Source: Leptospiraceae bacterium (GTDB lineage Bacteria > Spirochaetota > Leptospiria > Leptospirales > Leptonemataceae). From it: a stretch of 64,000 nucleotides of DNA. How positions within the stretch are numbered: position 1 is the first letter of the stretch; each line of letters starts with the position of its first letter. A model generated the notes under the pieces. The model was not told the DNA's origin. It searched no databases and was given only the letters and a program-made list of their open reading frames with translations. Shown in pieces: positions 8,727 to 18,445 of this stretch. The position numbers and the translations under genes were made by a program. The stretch covers positions 248,001-312,000 of the forward strand of contig JANXCF010000003.1 in NCBI GenBank assembly GCA_025059995.1, read 5' to 3'.

Positions 8727-10114
8727 AAATTACCTTGTTTTTCCAAAAGGATTTTTTCTGTTTCTTTCAGCCATTCTAACGCTTCTTGGGAATATTTCCC
8801 TCTTGGATCAAAATCATATGCTTTCTTAAAGTATTGATACGCCTTTTGAAACTCATCATCATCAAAATAGGAAATTCCTATTTTTATCATCGCCATTTGA
8901 TCTAAAAGTTCATTCGGATTTGTGATGACACGTTCATAATAAATCCTTGCCAAGCTCTTTTCTTTTTGAGTTTCTTGTAATTCTCCAAGCCGAAAGTACA
9001 CATTTTCTAAAATCTCATAAATCTTGCTTTTTTGTTTTTCTGATAGAGATTTTTTTTGTAAAAAGTTCATGATTTTTCTTTCTAGTTGAACCAATTGATT
9101 ATAGGCTTCCAAATAACTTTTTTGATAGATATTTGCTACAGCGATTTTTAATTCACGCCTAAACATTTCAATTTGTTCAGAAAAAGATAAATTATTTTGT
9201 TCATTTTCTTCTTTGTGATTGTGAGCAATTTTGTCTTGAGAGGTTTTTTGTTTTTCTTCTTGTTTATCTTTTTTATCTTGTTTATCGTTTCTTTCTATTT
9301 TTTGAGTGGTTTCTTGTTTTTTGATGGTTTTTGTATCTTTTGATTTTTTCTCTTCTTTTTGTTTTTCTTTCACTTTGTCTAGTATTCCCGTTGGGGTCTC
9401 AAAGTTATAATTTTCGTATTCGATGGGTAGATACTTTTTGTTCTGCTTTAAGTTTTGGGATACCCTCTCAGCATAAAGGTGATCAGGATTGTATCTTAAA
9501 GCCAAAAAGTAATTTTTTTGAGCTCTTTGGTAATTCTTTTTTTTATAATAGTAATCACCAAAAGTAGAATGGATTCTTGATTTTAATTCTTTTGAGTTTG
9601 TCTTTGCTAAAAGATTTTGCAATATCGCTTTTCCTTCTTCTTCATTATCCCCTAAAAGTAGAATTCTTCCCAATAGGTAATCTATTTCTTCTTCCAGTGC
9701 AGGGTTTATGATTTTTCGTGATTTTAATTCTCTTAAGTGTTGAAGGGAACGGTTCTCATCATTTAAACGATATAAAGAATACGATAGTCCAAATTTCGCT
9801 AATTGCTTTAAATCTTCTTCCTGCGCGAAAGAGTAGATTTTATTATAAATATCCAAAGCCTTGCGTATTGACTCTACTGAATTTTGCTTCAAGTATTCAT
9901 CTGCCATGATGAGCTCACTTCTTAATTTTTCTTTCGTGCGTGGATTAGGTTCTTCGTCTTTTATCTCTTTGGGTATGAGGTTCTTTGTGATATCCTGATA
10001 AACCAATCGATAATTTTTCTCCAAGCTCGAATAATCAATAGCAATAAGCACAAGCCCAGCAAGAATAAAAATCATGCTGGCTAAAAGAGAAATCCAAAGA
10101 GAATTAAAATTCAC
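8720..10114 (-). CDS. Membrane-anchored TPR protein
   Basis: 464 residues. One transmembrane helix lies at about 5-27, after which the chain is presumably outside the cytoplasm. TPR-like helical pairs fill residues 70-225. A highly charged Lys/Glu/Gln linker at about 240-310 is low complexity. A second TPR block, around residues 320-455, includes FQKAYQYFKKAYDFDP. The gene starts 9 bases after the FN3/TPR protein gene and is surely in its operon, so the two probably form one envelope assembly. No enzymatic motif is visible; the specific role is unknown. Confidence 0.8.
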   Translation of the reverse strand: MNFNSLWISLLASMIFILAGLVLIAIDYSSLEKNYRLVYQDITKNLIPKEIKDEEPNPRTKEKLRSELIMADEYLKQNSVESIRKALDIYNKIYSFAQEEDLKQLAKFGLSYSLYRLNDENRSLQHLRELKSRKIINPALEEEIDYLLGRILLLGDNEEEGKAILQNLLAKTNSKELKSRIHSTFGDYYYKKKNYQRAQKNYFLALRYNPDHLYAERVSQNLKQNKKYLPIEYENYNFETPTGILDKVKEKQKEEKKSKDTKTIKKQETTQKIERNDKQDKKDKQEEKQKTSQDKIAHNHKEENEQNNLSFSEQIEMFRRELKIAVANIYQKSYLEAYNQLVQLERKIMNFLQKKSLSEKQKSKIYEILENVYFRLGELQETQKEKSLARIYYERVITNPNELLDQMAMIKIGISYFDDDEFQKAYQYFKKAYDFDPRGKYSQEALEWLKETEKILLEKQGNFQ

Positions 10115-10123
10115 ATCTAACTC

Positions 10124-12226
10124 CTATTCTAAAGTTCTTTTCAACCAAAAATTAGCTCGTTGAGCATCAAAACTTTGAACGTCAGGATCAACAAAAAACC
10201 TTCTTGCCTCATCCAATCGATTCTGTCGATATAATAATACCCCATAATAGAACTTCAATTGTCCTTTCTCTTGATCACTCAAATCTTGTATTGAGAGTAA
10301 ACTTCGAATTTTTTGTTCAGCATCAGTATATCTTTTCTGTTTGTATATCCAATCTATGATTGTTTGTATTTCTTTTTTAATGTCGAAGGGATTTTTACTT
10401 TTTATTTTTTTGGGTTCTTCCTGTTTAGTTTCTAAAGAAGCCTGATTCGTTTTTGTTTGTTTTTCATTCTCAGATTCTAGACTTTGAGTTTGATTAATAT
10501 TAGTCACGTTAATTTTTGATTCTTCTGTTATGAGGGCTTTTTGATCTCGAGGATTGATAATACGTTGTTCATCTGTTTTAATTTCCACTTCTTCCTGTTG
10601 GATTTCTATTGGTCTTTTTAAATAATAAAAAGCAGTGATATTATTTGTATCTGTGTTATATTCTAAAAAATTATAATAATACTTCCCAGCCGGCAGATTT
10701 TTGTCGACGTAAACTCCTGCTACCAATGGAAATTCTCCTATAAAAATGCTTTTATCTTTGAGTTCTTCGTATTTTGTAATTTGCATGGGACTACGATAAA
10801 TCAAAACTTTGATTTTAGAAGAAAGTTCTGGATAGTAGTCCCATATCAGTCTTACTGAATTTTTATCTTCCAATTTGACACTGATACTTTTGATGTTAGT
10901 TCTTCGTGACTCTGTTTCTACCATCTCTTCTTTTCCTACTGGTTCTACTGGCTTCTCTGAGTCTTTTTTTAGTTCCGAAGACTCATATTTTGGAATGATG
11001 ATTGAAAATGTTGTAAAAGTTCGATTGGGAAAAAAAACTCTTAATTCATTTTCATTTGATAAAACAGGAAAAACGGCATAAAAATATCGATCAGGTTTTA
11101 AATCTCGATCGATAAAACCAAGCCTACCAGATTGAGCATTCCCAATATAATTAGCATCTTCTAAAGACTTTGTACTTGATATAGGAAAATTACTTCGATA
11201 AACACGATAATATTTTACACCAGGTCCAGCATCCACCCAAAAGAGTTGAATAGAAGTTTTATCCACTTGATAAGCAATCAAAGAATCAGGCAAAAACTCT
11301 TTGTATTGATAATCAATTCTTTGTTTTTTAAAAGTATGATTAATATAGGACCTTTGAAACTTTAAGCTTGCATATTCTACGTTTGAATCAACATCCAACA
11401 CACTCACACCATAAAAGAAAGGTTCTCCTTCAATAGGGTTTTCATCAATAAAAAAGGGTTTAATCGTTTCTCCAATAAAAATGGACCTTTTTAATCTTTC
11501 CAATGAATCTAAGGGTTCTTTTCCTTTATATACTCTATACTTGATATTTTGTATGGGGAGAGGTTTCCAATTTAGTATCACTACTTTATCTGTATTGATT
11601 GCCGATAACTCAGAAATCTCGTAGTCACTTGATGTCAATTTTGATTTATCTACACTTTCTATTGTTTGAGTTTGAGAAACTTCTTTCTTATTTTCTCTTT
11701 CTGTCCTATATACAACAAATGGATTAATGGTATAGTTCACATCTGGTTTCAAAATCAAAACCCCATCTCTACTCAATTCAAACGATGTCACAGCGGCATA
11801 GTAATAAACTCCTTCTGGAATATCATAATCAATAAAAGAAGTTGTATTAGGTGGTAAAGGTGGATTCGTTAAATTGTAAGAACTCAACAAAATATCCCTT
11901 GTAGAAATAGGCCTTGTATATCTAACAACGTAGATAGGAGTATCATTGTTCATAGAAATTTCCCACGTAATTCTTGCCGAAAAAGGATAAGACGGATCTG
12001 GCACAACTTTTAGATTGCGTATTTTTGGAAAATCAGGAAATTTTGACGTAGGTGTTTCTTCTGTTTTGGTGGTTGTATCTTTTTGAGTTGGTTGTGTGGG
12101 AGCTTCTTTCTCTAGAATGGCAATAGGCAAAGGATCAACCCCTGGAATATTTTTTGCTCGGGTGATTGCATGTTGAGAGCTTTGAAAGATTAAATATAAA
12201 AAAACGAACAAAAATGTTCTTTTCAT
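10124..12226 (-). CDS. Secreted protein with four FN3-like repeats and a C-terminal TPR
   Basis: 700 residues. A signal peptide covers about residues 1-25. Four beta-sandwich repeats of fibronectin type III character follow at roughly 68-165, 205-295, 312-405 and 450-545. Each has a Trp in strand B, a V/I-Y-R-x-x-x-P-I type strand and a closing GxYYYA/N strand. A charged Gln/Lys/Glu-rich linker (about 555-620) leads to a TPR-like helical end (620-700). FN3 repeats usually bind proteins or glycans. It is the first gene of a two-gene unit with the membrane TPR protein downstream, with its own promoter at 12253-12281. Family not recognised beyond the domains. Confidence 0.75.
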   Translation of the reverse strand: MKRTFLFVFLYLIFQSSQHAITRAKNIPGVDPLPIAILEKEAPTQPTQKDTTTKTEETPTSKFPDFPKIRNLKVVPDPSYPFSARITWEISMNNDTPIYVVRYTRPISTRDILLSSYNLTNPPLPPNTTSFIDYDIPEGVYYYAAVTSFELSRDGVLILKPDVNYTINPFVVYRTERENKKEVSQTQTIESVDKSKLTSSDYEISELSAINTDKVVILNWKPLPIQNIKYRVYKGKEPLDSLERLKRSIFIGETIKPFFIDENPIEGEPFFYGVSVLDVDSNVEYASLKFQRSYINHTFKKQRIDYQYKEFLPDSLIAYQVDKTSIQLFWVDAGPGVKYYRVYRSNFPISSTKSLEDANYIGNAQSGRLGFIDRDLKPDRYFYAVFPVLSNENELRVFFPNRTFTTFSIIIPKYESSELKKDSEKPVEPVGKEEMVETESRRTNIKSISVKLEDKNSVRLIWDYYPELSSKIKVLIYRSPMQITKYEELKDKSIFIGEFPLVAGVYVDKNLPAGKYYYNFLEYNTDTNNITAFYYLKRPIEIQQEEVEIKTDEQRIINPRDQKALITEESKINVTNINQTQSLESENEKQTKTNQASLETKQEEPKKIKSKNPFDIKKEIQTIIDWIYKQKRYTDAEQKIRSLLSIQDLSDQEKGQLKFYYGVLLYRQNRLDEARRFFVDPDVQSFDAQRANFWLKRTLE

Positions 12227-12252
12227 ATTTTCATTTACTCTTATTTCGGTTT

Positions 12253-12281
12253 ACTATAAACGAAAATTCATTGTTTGTAAA
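12253..12281 (-). promoter_or_regulatory. Promoter of the FN3/TPR gene pair
   Basis: Minus-strand TTTACA (fwd 12276-12281) and TATAGT (fwd 12253-12258) are separated by exactly 17 bases, each a 5 of 6 match to the sigma-70 consensus. The leader to the ATG at 12226 would be about 20 bases. The same 60-base gap must also hold the promoter of the divergent methyltransferase gene. Confidence 0.65.
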
Positions 12282-12287
12282 TAAAAA

Positions 12288-12920
12288 ATGAGAGGTCTTC
12301 CCTATTACGAAAATCCAGAGTATCACGAATTTTTACTCTCCCACAAACGAAGAGAACTATTTCCAATTGATAAGATTTTTTCTCAAATCCCTTTAAAAGG
12401 AGTTCAGAATCTTTTAGATTTTGGTATGGGAAATGGCTATTTTTTGAACGCATTTTTTGAATATGGTGAATCCGATATATTTGTTTGGGGAGCGGAATGC
12501 CAAGAAGTATTGATTGATTTCACCCTCAAAAGAAAAGTAAAAGAAAACTTAAAAAACTTTATTCCATTCCATGTAGAAAAAACAGAACATCCTTTGCTAC
12601 CAGAATGGATTCCCGAAATGGACATGATTTTCATTTCTTGTGTGTTATCAACTTTTGCAAACCCTACTTTAGGAATTTTAGGTACAGGTAGAATCTTAAA
12701 AAAAGACGGTTATTTTGTAATCCTTGATTGGGAAAAAGTAGAACTTCCAGTAGGACCCGATATCCATCAAAAAGTATCTTCTGAAAGAATGATGGTATTC
12801 ATTCAAGAGGCAGGGTGCCAAATTGTAAAAAAACTTCAAATCAATCCTTATGTGTACGGCTTTCTTGCGAAAAAGGACCCAGATAAGTTTATTGATATCT
12901 CATACTTAAGACAGCTATAA
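12288..12920 (+). CDS. SAM-dependent methyltransferase (class I)
   Basis: 210 residues with a type-11 methyltransferase fold. Motif I is LLDFGMGNGYF (about residues 43-53), and an acidic residue follows in motif II (WGAECQEV). The post-motif segment ILKKDGYFVILDW matches the family. The substrate cannot be told from the sequence. It is divergent from the FN3/TPR operon, and its stop codon overlaps the convergent mtaB 3' end by 6 bases. Confidence 0.8.
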   Translation: MRGLPYYENPEYHEFLLSHKRRELFPIDKIFSQIPLKGVQNLLDFGMGNGYFLNAFFEYGESDIFVWGAECQEVLIDFTLKRKVKENLKNFIPFHVEKTEHPLLPEWIPEMDMIFISCVLSTFANPTLGILGTGRILKKDGYFVILDWEKVELPVGPDIHQKVSSERMMVFIQEAGCQIVKKLQINPYVYGFLAKKDPDKFIDISYLRQL

Positions 12921-14294
12921 GACTTCACCAATGAGCTCTATTTCTTCGGCTTCGGATGTTAATGTAAAATTTTTTAAACGAACATGGATAAACTGCCCTT
13001 TTTTGTAGCTTTGACTATCTTGAGGCAAATCAACTCGAATATTCAAATAATTATCAGTTAGGATTTTGACATGATTTTTATGATTTTCTTGGACGTCTTC
13101 TATGATTCCTTCAAAAACTTGATGGAGATTCTTTTTTACATATTCTAAAAATAATTCTTTTTTCAAATCTAAAAACAAGTGAACTTTTGCTTTCAATTCA
13201 TTTCTACTAAACAAAGAAATCTTATGTTCACGGATAAAATTTTCTATTTCCGTTCCTTTTCGAAGGGAGAATGGGAAAGGATGAATATGAGCAAAATTAA
13301 GTTCTTTTAGGAGTTTCATTGTATTTTGCAAATCCTCTTGAGTTTCAGTTGGAAATCCCACAATAACGTCCGTTCCCAAAAAAATATTGGGGTTATATTT
13401 TAGAACTTTTTCTATTCTTTTTGTAAAGGTTATCGAATTATAACTTCGTTTCATCAATCGTAAAATTCGATCAGAACCGCTTTGCAAAGGAACATGCAAG
13501 AAATTACAGAACTTAGGATGCAAGGTGAGTTTCGCTAAGGTTTCATTTACATCCGAAGGCTCAATGCTTGAGATTCTCAATCTACTGTAATAAAGTCTAT
13601 CTAAGATTTTTTCCAACAAATCAATAAATCGAATATTTTCATGACGATACCAGCCGATATTCACTCCCGTTAGAATGATTTCTGGTATCTTTAAGGATTG
13701 TAGATAATCAATGTGTCTTAGGATATCATCAATAGGACGAGATACACCACCCCCTCTTGCAAGGGGAATCTTACAATAAGAACACTTACGATCGCATCCA
13801 TCTTGTATTTTTACGTAAGCACGAGTGTGCCCTATAGGAGCTACCAAACCATAATCAAATGGATTTTGTATTTTTCTTCTTTTTTTTGCTTGATGAAACT
13901 CAACCAGAGGACCAGTAGAATAAAGATTTTCTTTTTGTTGAACTTGTTCTAGTTCTTCAAAAATTTGAAAGATTTGACTCTTTTTTTCATTCCCAATGAT
14001 GGCGAAGACTTCTGGGATTTTTTTTAGTTCTTCGATTTCTGTTTGTGCATAGCATCCTGTTACAATAATCTTTGATTTTGGATTGATACGATGCAAAGAT
14101 CGGATAATGTTTCGGTTTTTCGAATCCGCTTGATGAGTAACAGTGCAAGTGTTTACTACGACAACATCAGCACCTTCCCACCAATTTTTGTAGGAATATC
14201 CCTGACTTATAAATTGCTGTAAAATACCATCGGACTCATAAATGTTCAAACGACATCCTAGGGTATAAACAGCTATGCTTTTTTCATTTTTCAT
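12915..14294 (-). CDS. mtaB: tRNA (N6-threonylcarbamoyladenosine37-C2) methylthiotransferase MtaB
   Basis: Radical-SAM methylthiotransferase that adds the methylthio group to t6A37 of ANN-decoding tRNAs. The three N-terminal cluster cysteines are C14 (TLGCRLN), C50 (NTCTVT) and C81 (VTGCYA); the radical-SAM cluster is C167-x3-C171-x2-C174. A TRAM domain is expected at the C-terminus (about 395-455). NTCTVTHQADSKNR is characteristic of MtaB rather than MiaB or RimO. 459 residues is normal. It overlaps the upstream TPR gene by 11 bases and belongs to the clpC operon. Confidence 0.92.
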   Translation of the reverse strand: MKNEKSIAVYTLGCRLNIYESDGILQQFISQGYSYKNWWEGADVVVVNTCTVTHQADSKNRNIIRSLHRINPKSKIIVTGCYAQTEIEELKKIPEVFAIIGNEKKSQIFQIFEELEQVQQKENLYSTGPLVEFHQAKKRRKIQNPFDYGLVAPIGHTRAYVKIQDGCDRKCSYCKIPLARGGGVSRPIDDILRHIDYLQSLKIPEIILTGVNIGWYRHENIRFIDLLEKILDRLYYSRLRISSIEPSDVNETLAKLTLHPKFCNFLHVPLQSGSDRILRLMKRSYNSITFTKRIEKVLKYNPNIFLGTDVIVGFPTETQEDLQNTMKLLKELNFAHIHPFPFSLRKGTEIENFIREHKISLFSRNELKAKVHLFLDLKKELFLEYVKKNLHQVFEGIIEDVQENHKNHVKILTDNYLNIRVDLPQDSQSYKKGQFIHVRLKNFTLTSEAEEIELIGEVL

Positions 14295-15114
14295 CTCTTG
14301 TTAATCGTGCGAGATTGTCTTGTGCAATGGAATAATCATTTTGTATTTGTAAGGCTAATTCATAATATCTTTTCGCTTCTCGTAGAAACGAATTCTTTTC
14401 TTTTGAGTTCTTGGGCTGATTTTGAGCATAAACTTCTTGGATGTATCCTAAATTATTATAAATGGACCTTGCTAAATCTTTTTCAATTTTAGAATGTGAC
14501 AAAATCGTTCGAAAGCGAAACTCCGCTAACTCAAAGTTTTTTTTTGCTAAATAAATAAGTGCATCCAAATACAAAGCCTCCAAAAAATTAGAGTCCTCAG
14601 CAATCAAAGCTTCTGTAATTTTCTTTGCTCTTTCGTAATTTTTCGAATAATAAAACGTCTTTGCATAATAGTAGCGTAAATGTTTTTCTTTTGTTTTATC
14701 CTGTTTTGCTAATGACATTGCTTTTTCTAAAGCTTGTAAGGCTTGGTTCCACTGACCCATTTGATTATAAACATCTGCGAACAAAATCATTACTTCCACT
14801 GAATTCGGATGATCAATAGAAGCATACTTCAAGTGAGCTAAAGCATTTTTATAATCTTTGAGTTCCAAATAGTTGGATGCTGCCAATAAACGAAATTCCA
14901 AAGAATTTCGATAAGAATCGAATACTTCTCGTATCTTGTACAAAGAAGCTTCATATTCCTTTTTCTGAAAGAGCTTTAATGCATCCTCGTAATTCGGAGG
15001 ATAAGACGACAATAGGTTATTGATAAAGATCATAAAGAAAAAAAGAGATAAGTATAAACGAGTCATACTTACTAAATTTTTCTTAAAAACGTTTATAACA
15101 ATAATTTTTTTCAA
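14284..15114 (-). CDS. Exported TPR protein
   Basis: 276 residues. A hydrophobic N-terminal segment (about 17-37) acts as a signal peptide or membrane anchor. The remainder consists of TPR pairs, including YEASLYKIREVF, YKNALAHLKYASIDHPNS and WNQALQALEKAMSLA. It overlaps both neighbours (4 bases with the membrane protein upstream, 11 with mtaB downstream), so it is translated from the clpC operon. Role unknown. Confidence 0.8.
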   Translation of the reverse strand: MKKIIVINVFKKNLVSMTRLYLSLFFFMIFINNLLSSYPPNYEDALKLFQKKEYEASLYKIREVFDSYRNSLEFRLLAASNYLELKDYKNALAHLKYASIDHPNSVEVMILFADVYNQMGQWNQALQALEKAMSLAKQDKTKEKHLRYYYAKTFYYSKNYERAKKITEALIAEDSNFLEALYLDALIYLAKKNFELAEFRFRTILSHSKIEKDLARSIYNNLGYIQEVYAQNQPKNSKEKNSFLREAKRYYELALQIQNDYSIAQDNLARLTRDEK

Positions 15115-15605
15115 CTTAACCTTTTTATTGTCTTTCGAAAAAAACTATAATTTTTATTTAGAGGAAAAACAAAGTTCCTAGCAGGGTCAGAAGTTAAATA
15201 ACGTATGGGTAGTGAAGGTATGAGTTGTAAGAGTTTGTATTCAATTGCTTCGTCACCTATGTAAGTTTCATTATTGACTTTCAAAATGGGGATTTGAAGT
15301 TCCTCATTGAAGATAAGTTCCATCTGATTTTGATTCTCTAATATAAGACTAAAAGGGATTTTAAAAAAACCTGAATATTTCTTTCTTTTGACAGAATATT
15401 TGTAATGAAACCCTATATAGGGTTCAACCCCCTTGTAGTTCTTAAGAAATTGAACTTCTATTCTTTCAACTTCAGCTAAGATCAAGTTACTTTTCCTTTT
15501 GAAGTGAAATAAATACTTATAAGCTAAGTAAAAGAAGATTACTAAAAAACCTAAATAAGTATAGAATGCCATAGTTGTTATATTAAGATGAATTTGCAAA
15601 TCCAT
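15111..15605 (-). CDS. Small membrane protein of unknown function
   Basis: 164 residues with one strong transmembrane helix at about 11-33, followed by a soluble, beta-rich domain of about 125 residues. The arrangement (one membrane helix, then a domain handling a single extended chain) recalls DUF3592-type proteins, but I cannot confirm that. Its start codon abuts the clpC stop and its end overlaps the TPR gene by 4 bases, so it is co-transcribed with clpC. Confidence 0.7.
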   Translation of the reverse strand: MDLQIHLNITTMAFYTYLGFLVIFFYLAYKYLFHFKRKSNLILAEVERIEVQFLKNYKGVEPYIGFHYKYSVKRKKYSGFFKIPFSLILENQNQMELIFNEELQIPILKVNNETYIGDEAIEYKLLQLIPSLPIRYLTSDPARNFVFPLNKNYSFFRKTIKRLS

Positions 15606-18211
15606 TATGAATTCGTTTTTGTAGTACTTGCTGGTTCAACGTCAAAATCTTCAGTTATTTTGACCTTTTTCAAAGTTATTTTTGAACTTCTTTCTTTACG
15701 TTCTTTTTCTTTCATTTCTCTCTCTAACTGCTTTTGCTTGTAAATATCTTCATATTCTTTCCAAAAGTCTTCTTTATAATGTAGCTTTCGCTCACTCTCA
15801 ATGTAGCTCACAAAAACCTTCGTAGGTTCACGGAATGCTCCTTCAAGAAAACGATTTGCTAAGTAATCCTCGATTTCTTTTTGGATTAATCTTCGCAAAG
15901 GTCTAGCTCCATATTTTTCATCGAAACCTTTTTCAGCAAAATATGTCCTTGCAGTTTCATCTATTTCGATCATGATTTTCTTATCGAATAGATATTGGTT
16001 TAGTCGATTTATCATGATATCCACAATTTGTTTTATTTGATCTTTATTTAAAGAATTAAATACCACTATCTCATCAATACGATTCAAAAACTCGGGATTA
16101 AAGTGTCTTTTCACAGCCTCTAAAGCCTTTTCTTTCTTATTCTCTTCTCTTCTTGCTTCATTTTCAGAAAACCCCATTTTTCCACTTTTTTGGAGTTCTC
16201 TTGCACCAATATTTGACGTCATGATGATTATGGTATCTCTGAAATCAACTCTTCTACCATGAGTATCTGTCAAATTTCCTTCTTCTAAAATTTGTAAAAG
16301 GATATTAAAGACATCAGGATGTGCCTTTTCGATTTCATCAAAAAGAATCACCGAATATGGATTGCGACGAACATATTCTGTCAGTTGTCCTGCATCATCA
16401 TATCCAATGTAACCTGGGGGAGAACCTATCAACTTAGAAACTGAATGGGGTTCCATATATTCAGACATGTCTAAACGATAAAGTTTTTCTTCTTTTCCAA
16501 AAAGAAACTCTGCTAAAGCTCTGGCTAATTCGGTTTTTCCTACTCCCGTTGGTCCGAGGAAAATAAAAGAACCTGAGGGTTTTCTTGGATCTTTAAAGCC
16601 TGTCCGTGAACGACGAACAGCTCTACTTACTAAGTGAATAGCTTCATCTTGACCTACTACCCTCTTTTTTAGTTCTTCTTCTAATTTGAGTAGTTTATTA
16701 GCTTCGCTTTCTTCAATCCTTTCTAAGGGAATTCCGGTCCACATACTTACAACTGAATAAATGTCTTCTTCTTGGATTTGAATGGCATAATTCGATAATT
16801 TTTCCTGCCAATCTTGTATGATTTCTTCTAATTGAAGTTTTTTGGTTGCGATTTCATCTCGAACTTGTGCAGCAGCTTCATATTCTTGAGCTTTCACCAA
16901 ATCATCTTTCTTTTTAGTTAATAATTTGATTTCTTCTTCAAGTTCTATGATCTCATCAGGTCGTTTTGAATTTTGAAGTCGAGCTCTTGCACCTGCTTCA
17001 TCGATAATATCGATTGCCTTATCGGGCAAATAGCGATCGTTTATATATCGTGCTGATAATTTGACTGCCATTTCCAATGCTTCATCCATGTATACAACCC
17101 TGTGGTGCTTTTCAAAGGTACTCTTTAATCCTTTTAAGATCATGATAGCATCATCAATGCTTGGCTCTTTCACGTGAATTGGTTGAAATCTTCTTTCCAA
17201 TGCAGCATCTTTTTCAATGTATTTGCGATATTCTGTCAGGGTTGTAGCACCAATGCATTGGATTTCTCCTCTTGCTAAAGCAGGCTTTAACATATTAGCT
17301 GCATCTATTGCACCTTCTGCAGCTCCAGCACCAATGATTGTGTGCAATTCATCAATAAATACAATGATATTTTTTGCATTCTGAATTTCCCTTAGTATTT
17401 TCTTTAAACGATCCTCGAACTCACCACGATATTTTGTTCCTGCAACTAAAGAAGCTAAATCCAATGCCACCACCCTTTTATCCATGAGGATATCAGGAAC
17501 TTCTCCATTGGCTATTCGGATCGCCAGACCTTCTACTATAGCTGTTTTTCCTACTCCCGCCTCACCGATAAGGACAGGGTTGTTTTTCGTTTTCCTACAT
17601 AGAACTTGTGTTAACCTCGCAATTTCCATTTCTCTACCAATTACTGGATCTAGTTTTCTTTCAAAAGCCATCTGAGTTAGATCCCTTGCAAATTCATCCA
17701 GAGTTGGAGTCTTATTTTTTTCGGGAGCTGGTCTTCCCGTTGGTGTGGATTGAGTCGCTTGTGTTGGATTGGTTGAAACCCCTAAAATTCTTAAGATTTC
17801 CCCTTTAATTACGGAATAATTGATTTGAAACTGAGCCAAGGTAGCACCAGCTATATTATTGCTATCTCTAAGCAACGCAAGTAGGATATGCTCGGTTCCC
17901 ACATAGTTGTGTTTTAATCTTCGAGCCTCTTCTTTAGAATAATCAATAATTTTTTGAAATTTATCAGGATTTGGTGATAATTCCAATAGTAATGAACCAC
18001 TTCCCTGTTTTGCTCTTCTTTCTATTTCTTTTTTTAGCTCTTTTAGATCGACTTGGAGATTCTTTAAAATTTTTATGGCTACCGAATCTTCTTCTCGTAG
18101 TAATCCTAATAAAATATGTTCAGGACCAATCATATCATGACCAAGTCGTTTCGCTTCTTGTTGGGCATATTCATTTAAAACTTTTTTAGCTCTTTTGGTA
18201 AAATCAAACAT
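15605..18211 (-). CDS. clpC: ATP-dependent Clp protease ATP-binding subunit ClpC
   Basis: AAA+ unfoldase that feeds substrates to ClpP. 868 residues: a double Clp N-domain (1-145), first AAA module with Walker A GEAGVGKT at 216-223 and Walker [14 protein letters not shown], a UVR-type middle segment (around [15 protein letters not shown]), second AAA module with [16 protein letters not shown], and a charged C-terminal tail. The middle domain distinguishes ClpC from ClpA. In Bacillus ClpC works with McsB, which tags substrates with phosphoarginine; a McsA/McsB-like protein lies at 55070-56206. No ctsR gene is beside clpC. It is first in an operon ending with mtaB. Confidence 0.96.
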   Translation of the reverse strand: MFDFTKRAKKVLNEYAQQEAKRLGHDMIGPEHILLGLLREEDSVAIKILKNLQVDLKELKKEIERRAKQGSGSLLLELSPNPDKFQKIIDYSKEEARRLKHNYVGTEHILLALLRDSNNIAGATLAQFQINYSVIKGEILRILGVSTNPTQATQSTPTGRPAPEKNKTPTLDEFARDLTQMAFERKLDPVIGREMEIARLTQVLCRKTKNNPVLIGEAGVGKTAIVEGLAIRIANGEVPDILMDKRVVALDLASLVAGTKYRGEFEDRLKKILREIQNAKNIIVFIDELHTIIGAGAAEGAIDAANMLKPALARGEIQCIGATTLTEYRKYIEKDAALERRFQPIHVKEPSIDDAIMILKGLKSTFEKHHRVVYMDEALEMAVKLSARYINDRYLPDKAIDIIDEAGARARLQNSKRPDEIIELEEEIKLLTKKKDDLVKAQEYEAAAQVRDEIATKKLQLEEIIQDWQEKLSNYAIQIQEEDIYSVVSMWTGIPLERIEESEANKLLKLEEELKKRVVGQDEAIHLVSRAVRRSRTGFKDPRKPSGSFIFLGPTGVGKTELARALAEFLFGKEEKLYRLDMSEYMEPHSVSKLIGSPPGYIGYDDAGQLTEYVRRNPYSVILFDEIEKAHPDVFNILLQILEEGNLTDTHGRRVDFRDTIIIMTSNIGARELQKSGKMGFSENEARREENKKEKALEAVKRHFNPEFLNRIDEIVVFNSLNKDQIKQIVDIMINRLNQYLFDKKIMIEIDETARTYFAEKGFDEKYGARPLRRLIQKEIEDYLANRFLEGAFREPTKVFVSYIESERKLHYKEDFWKEYEDIYKQKQLEREMKEKERKERSSKITLKKVKITEDFDVEPASTTKTNS

Positions 18212-18322
18212 AGGATTTCTCCAATCTATAAATTAATTCTTTAATAACAAATGTCATCTATAATAATAGCAAAAAAACTCCAAAAAATTTCCCTTTTCAA
18301 ACATTTTTTATTTTCGACTCTC

Positions 18323-18350
18323 ATTATATTCAAAAAAATTTACTCGTAAA
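18323..18350 (-). promoter_or_regulatory. Promoter of the clpC operon
   Basis: A perfect minus-strand TATAAT (fwd 18323-18328) with TTTACG (fwd 18345-18350) 16 bases upstream. The predicted leader is about 105 bases. I see no CIRCE in the 234-base gap, so HrcA control of clpC is not indicated. Confidence 0.65.
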
Positions 18351-18445
18351 GCAGTTTTTATTCATTGCATACTCTTTAATATGATTTTTTTTCAGATTTC
18401 ATTCTAAACGCATGAAATTGCACTTATGCTTGAATATAGAAAAAA

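Noticed and set aside
9230-9380. Repetitive-looking DNA rich in TTTT, CTT and TTG
   Set aside because: It encodes the Lys/Glu/Gln-rich linker of the TPR protein in frame; it has no regular unit or spacer, so it is not a CRISPR array or tandem repeat.
18212-18445. Search for a CIRCE or CtsR operator before clpC
   Set aside because: No TTAGCA/TGCTAA pair with a 9-base spacer and no convincing CtsR heptad repeat were found; only a sigma-70-like promoter is reported.
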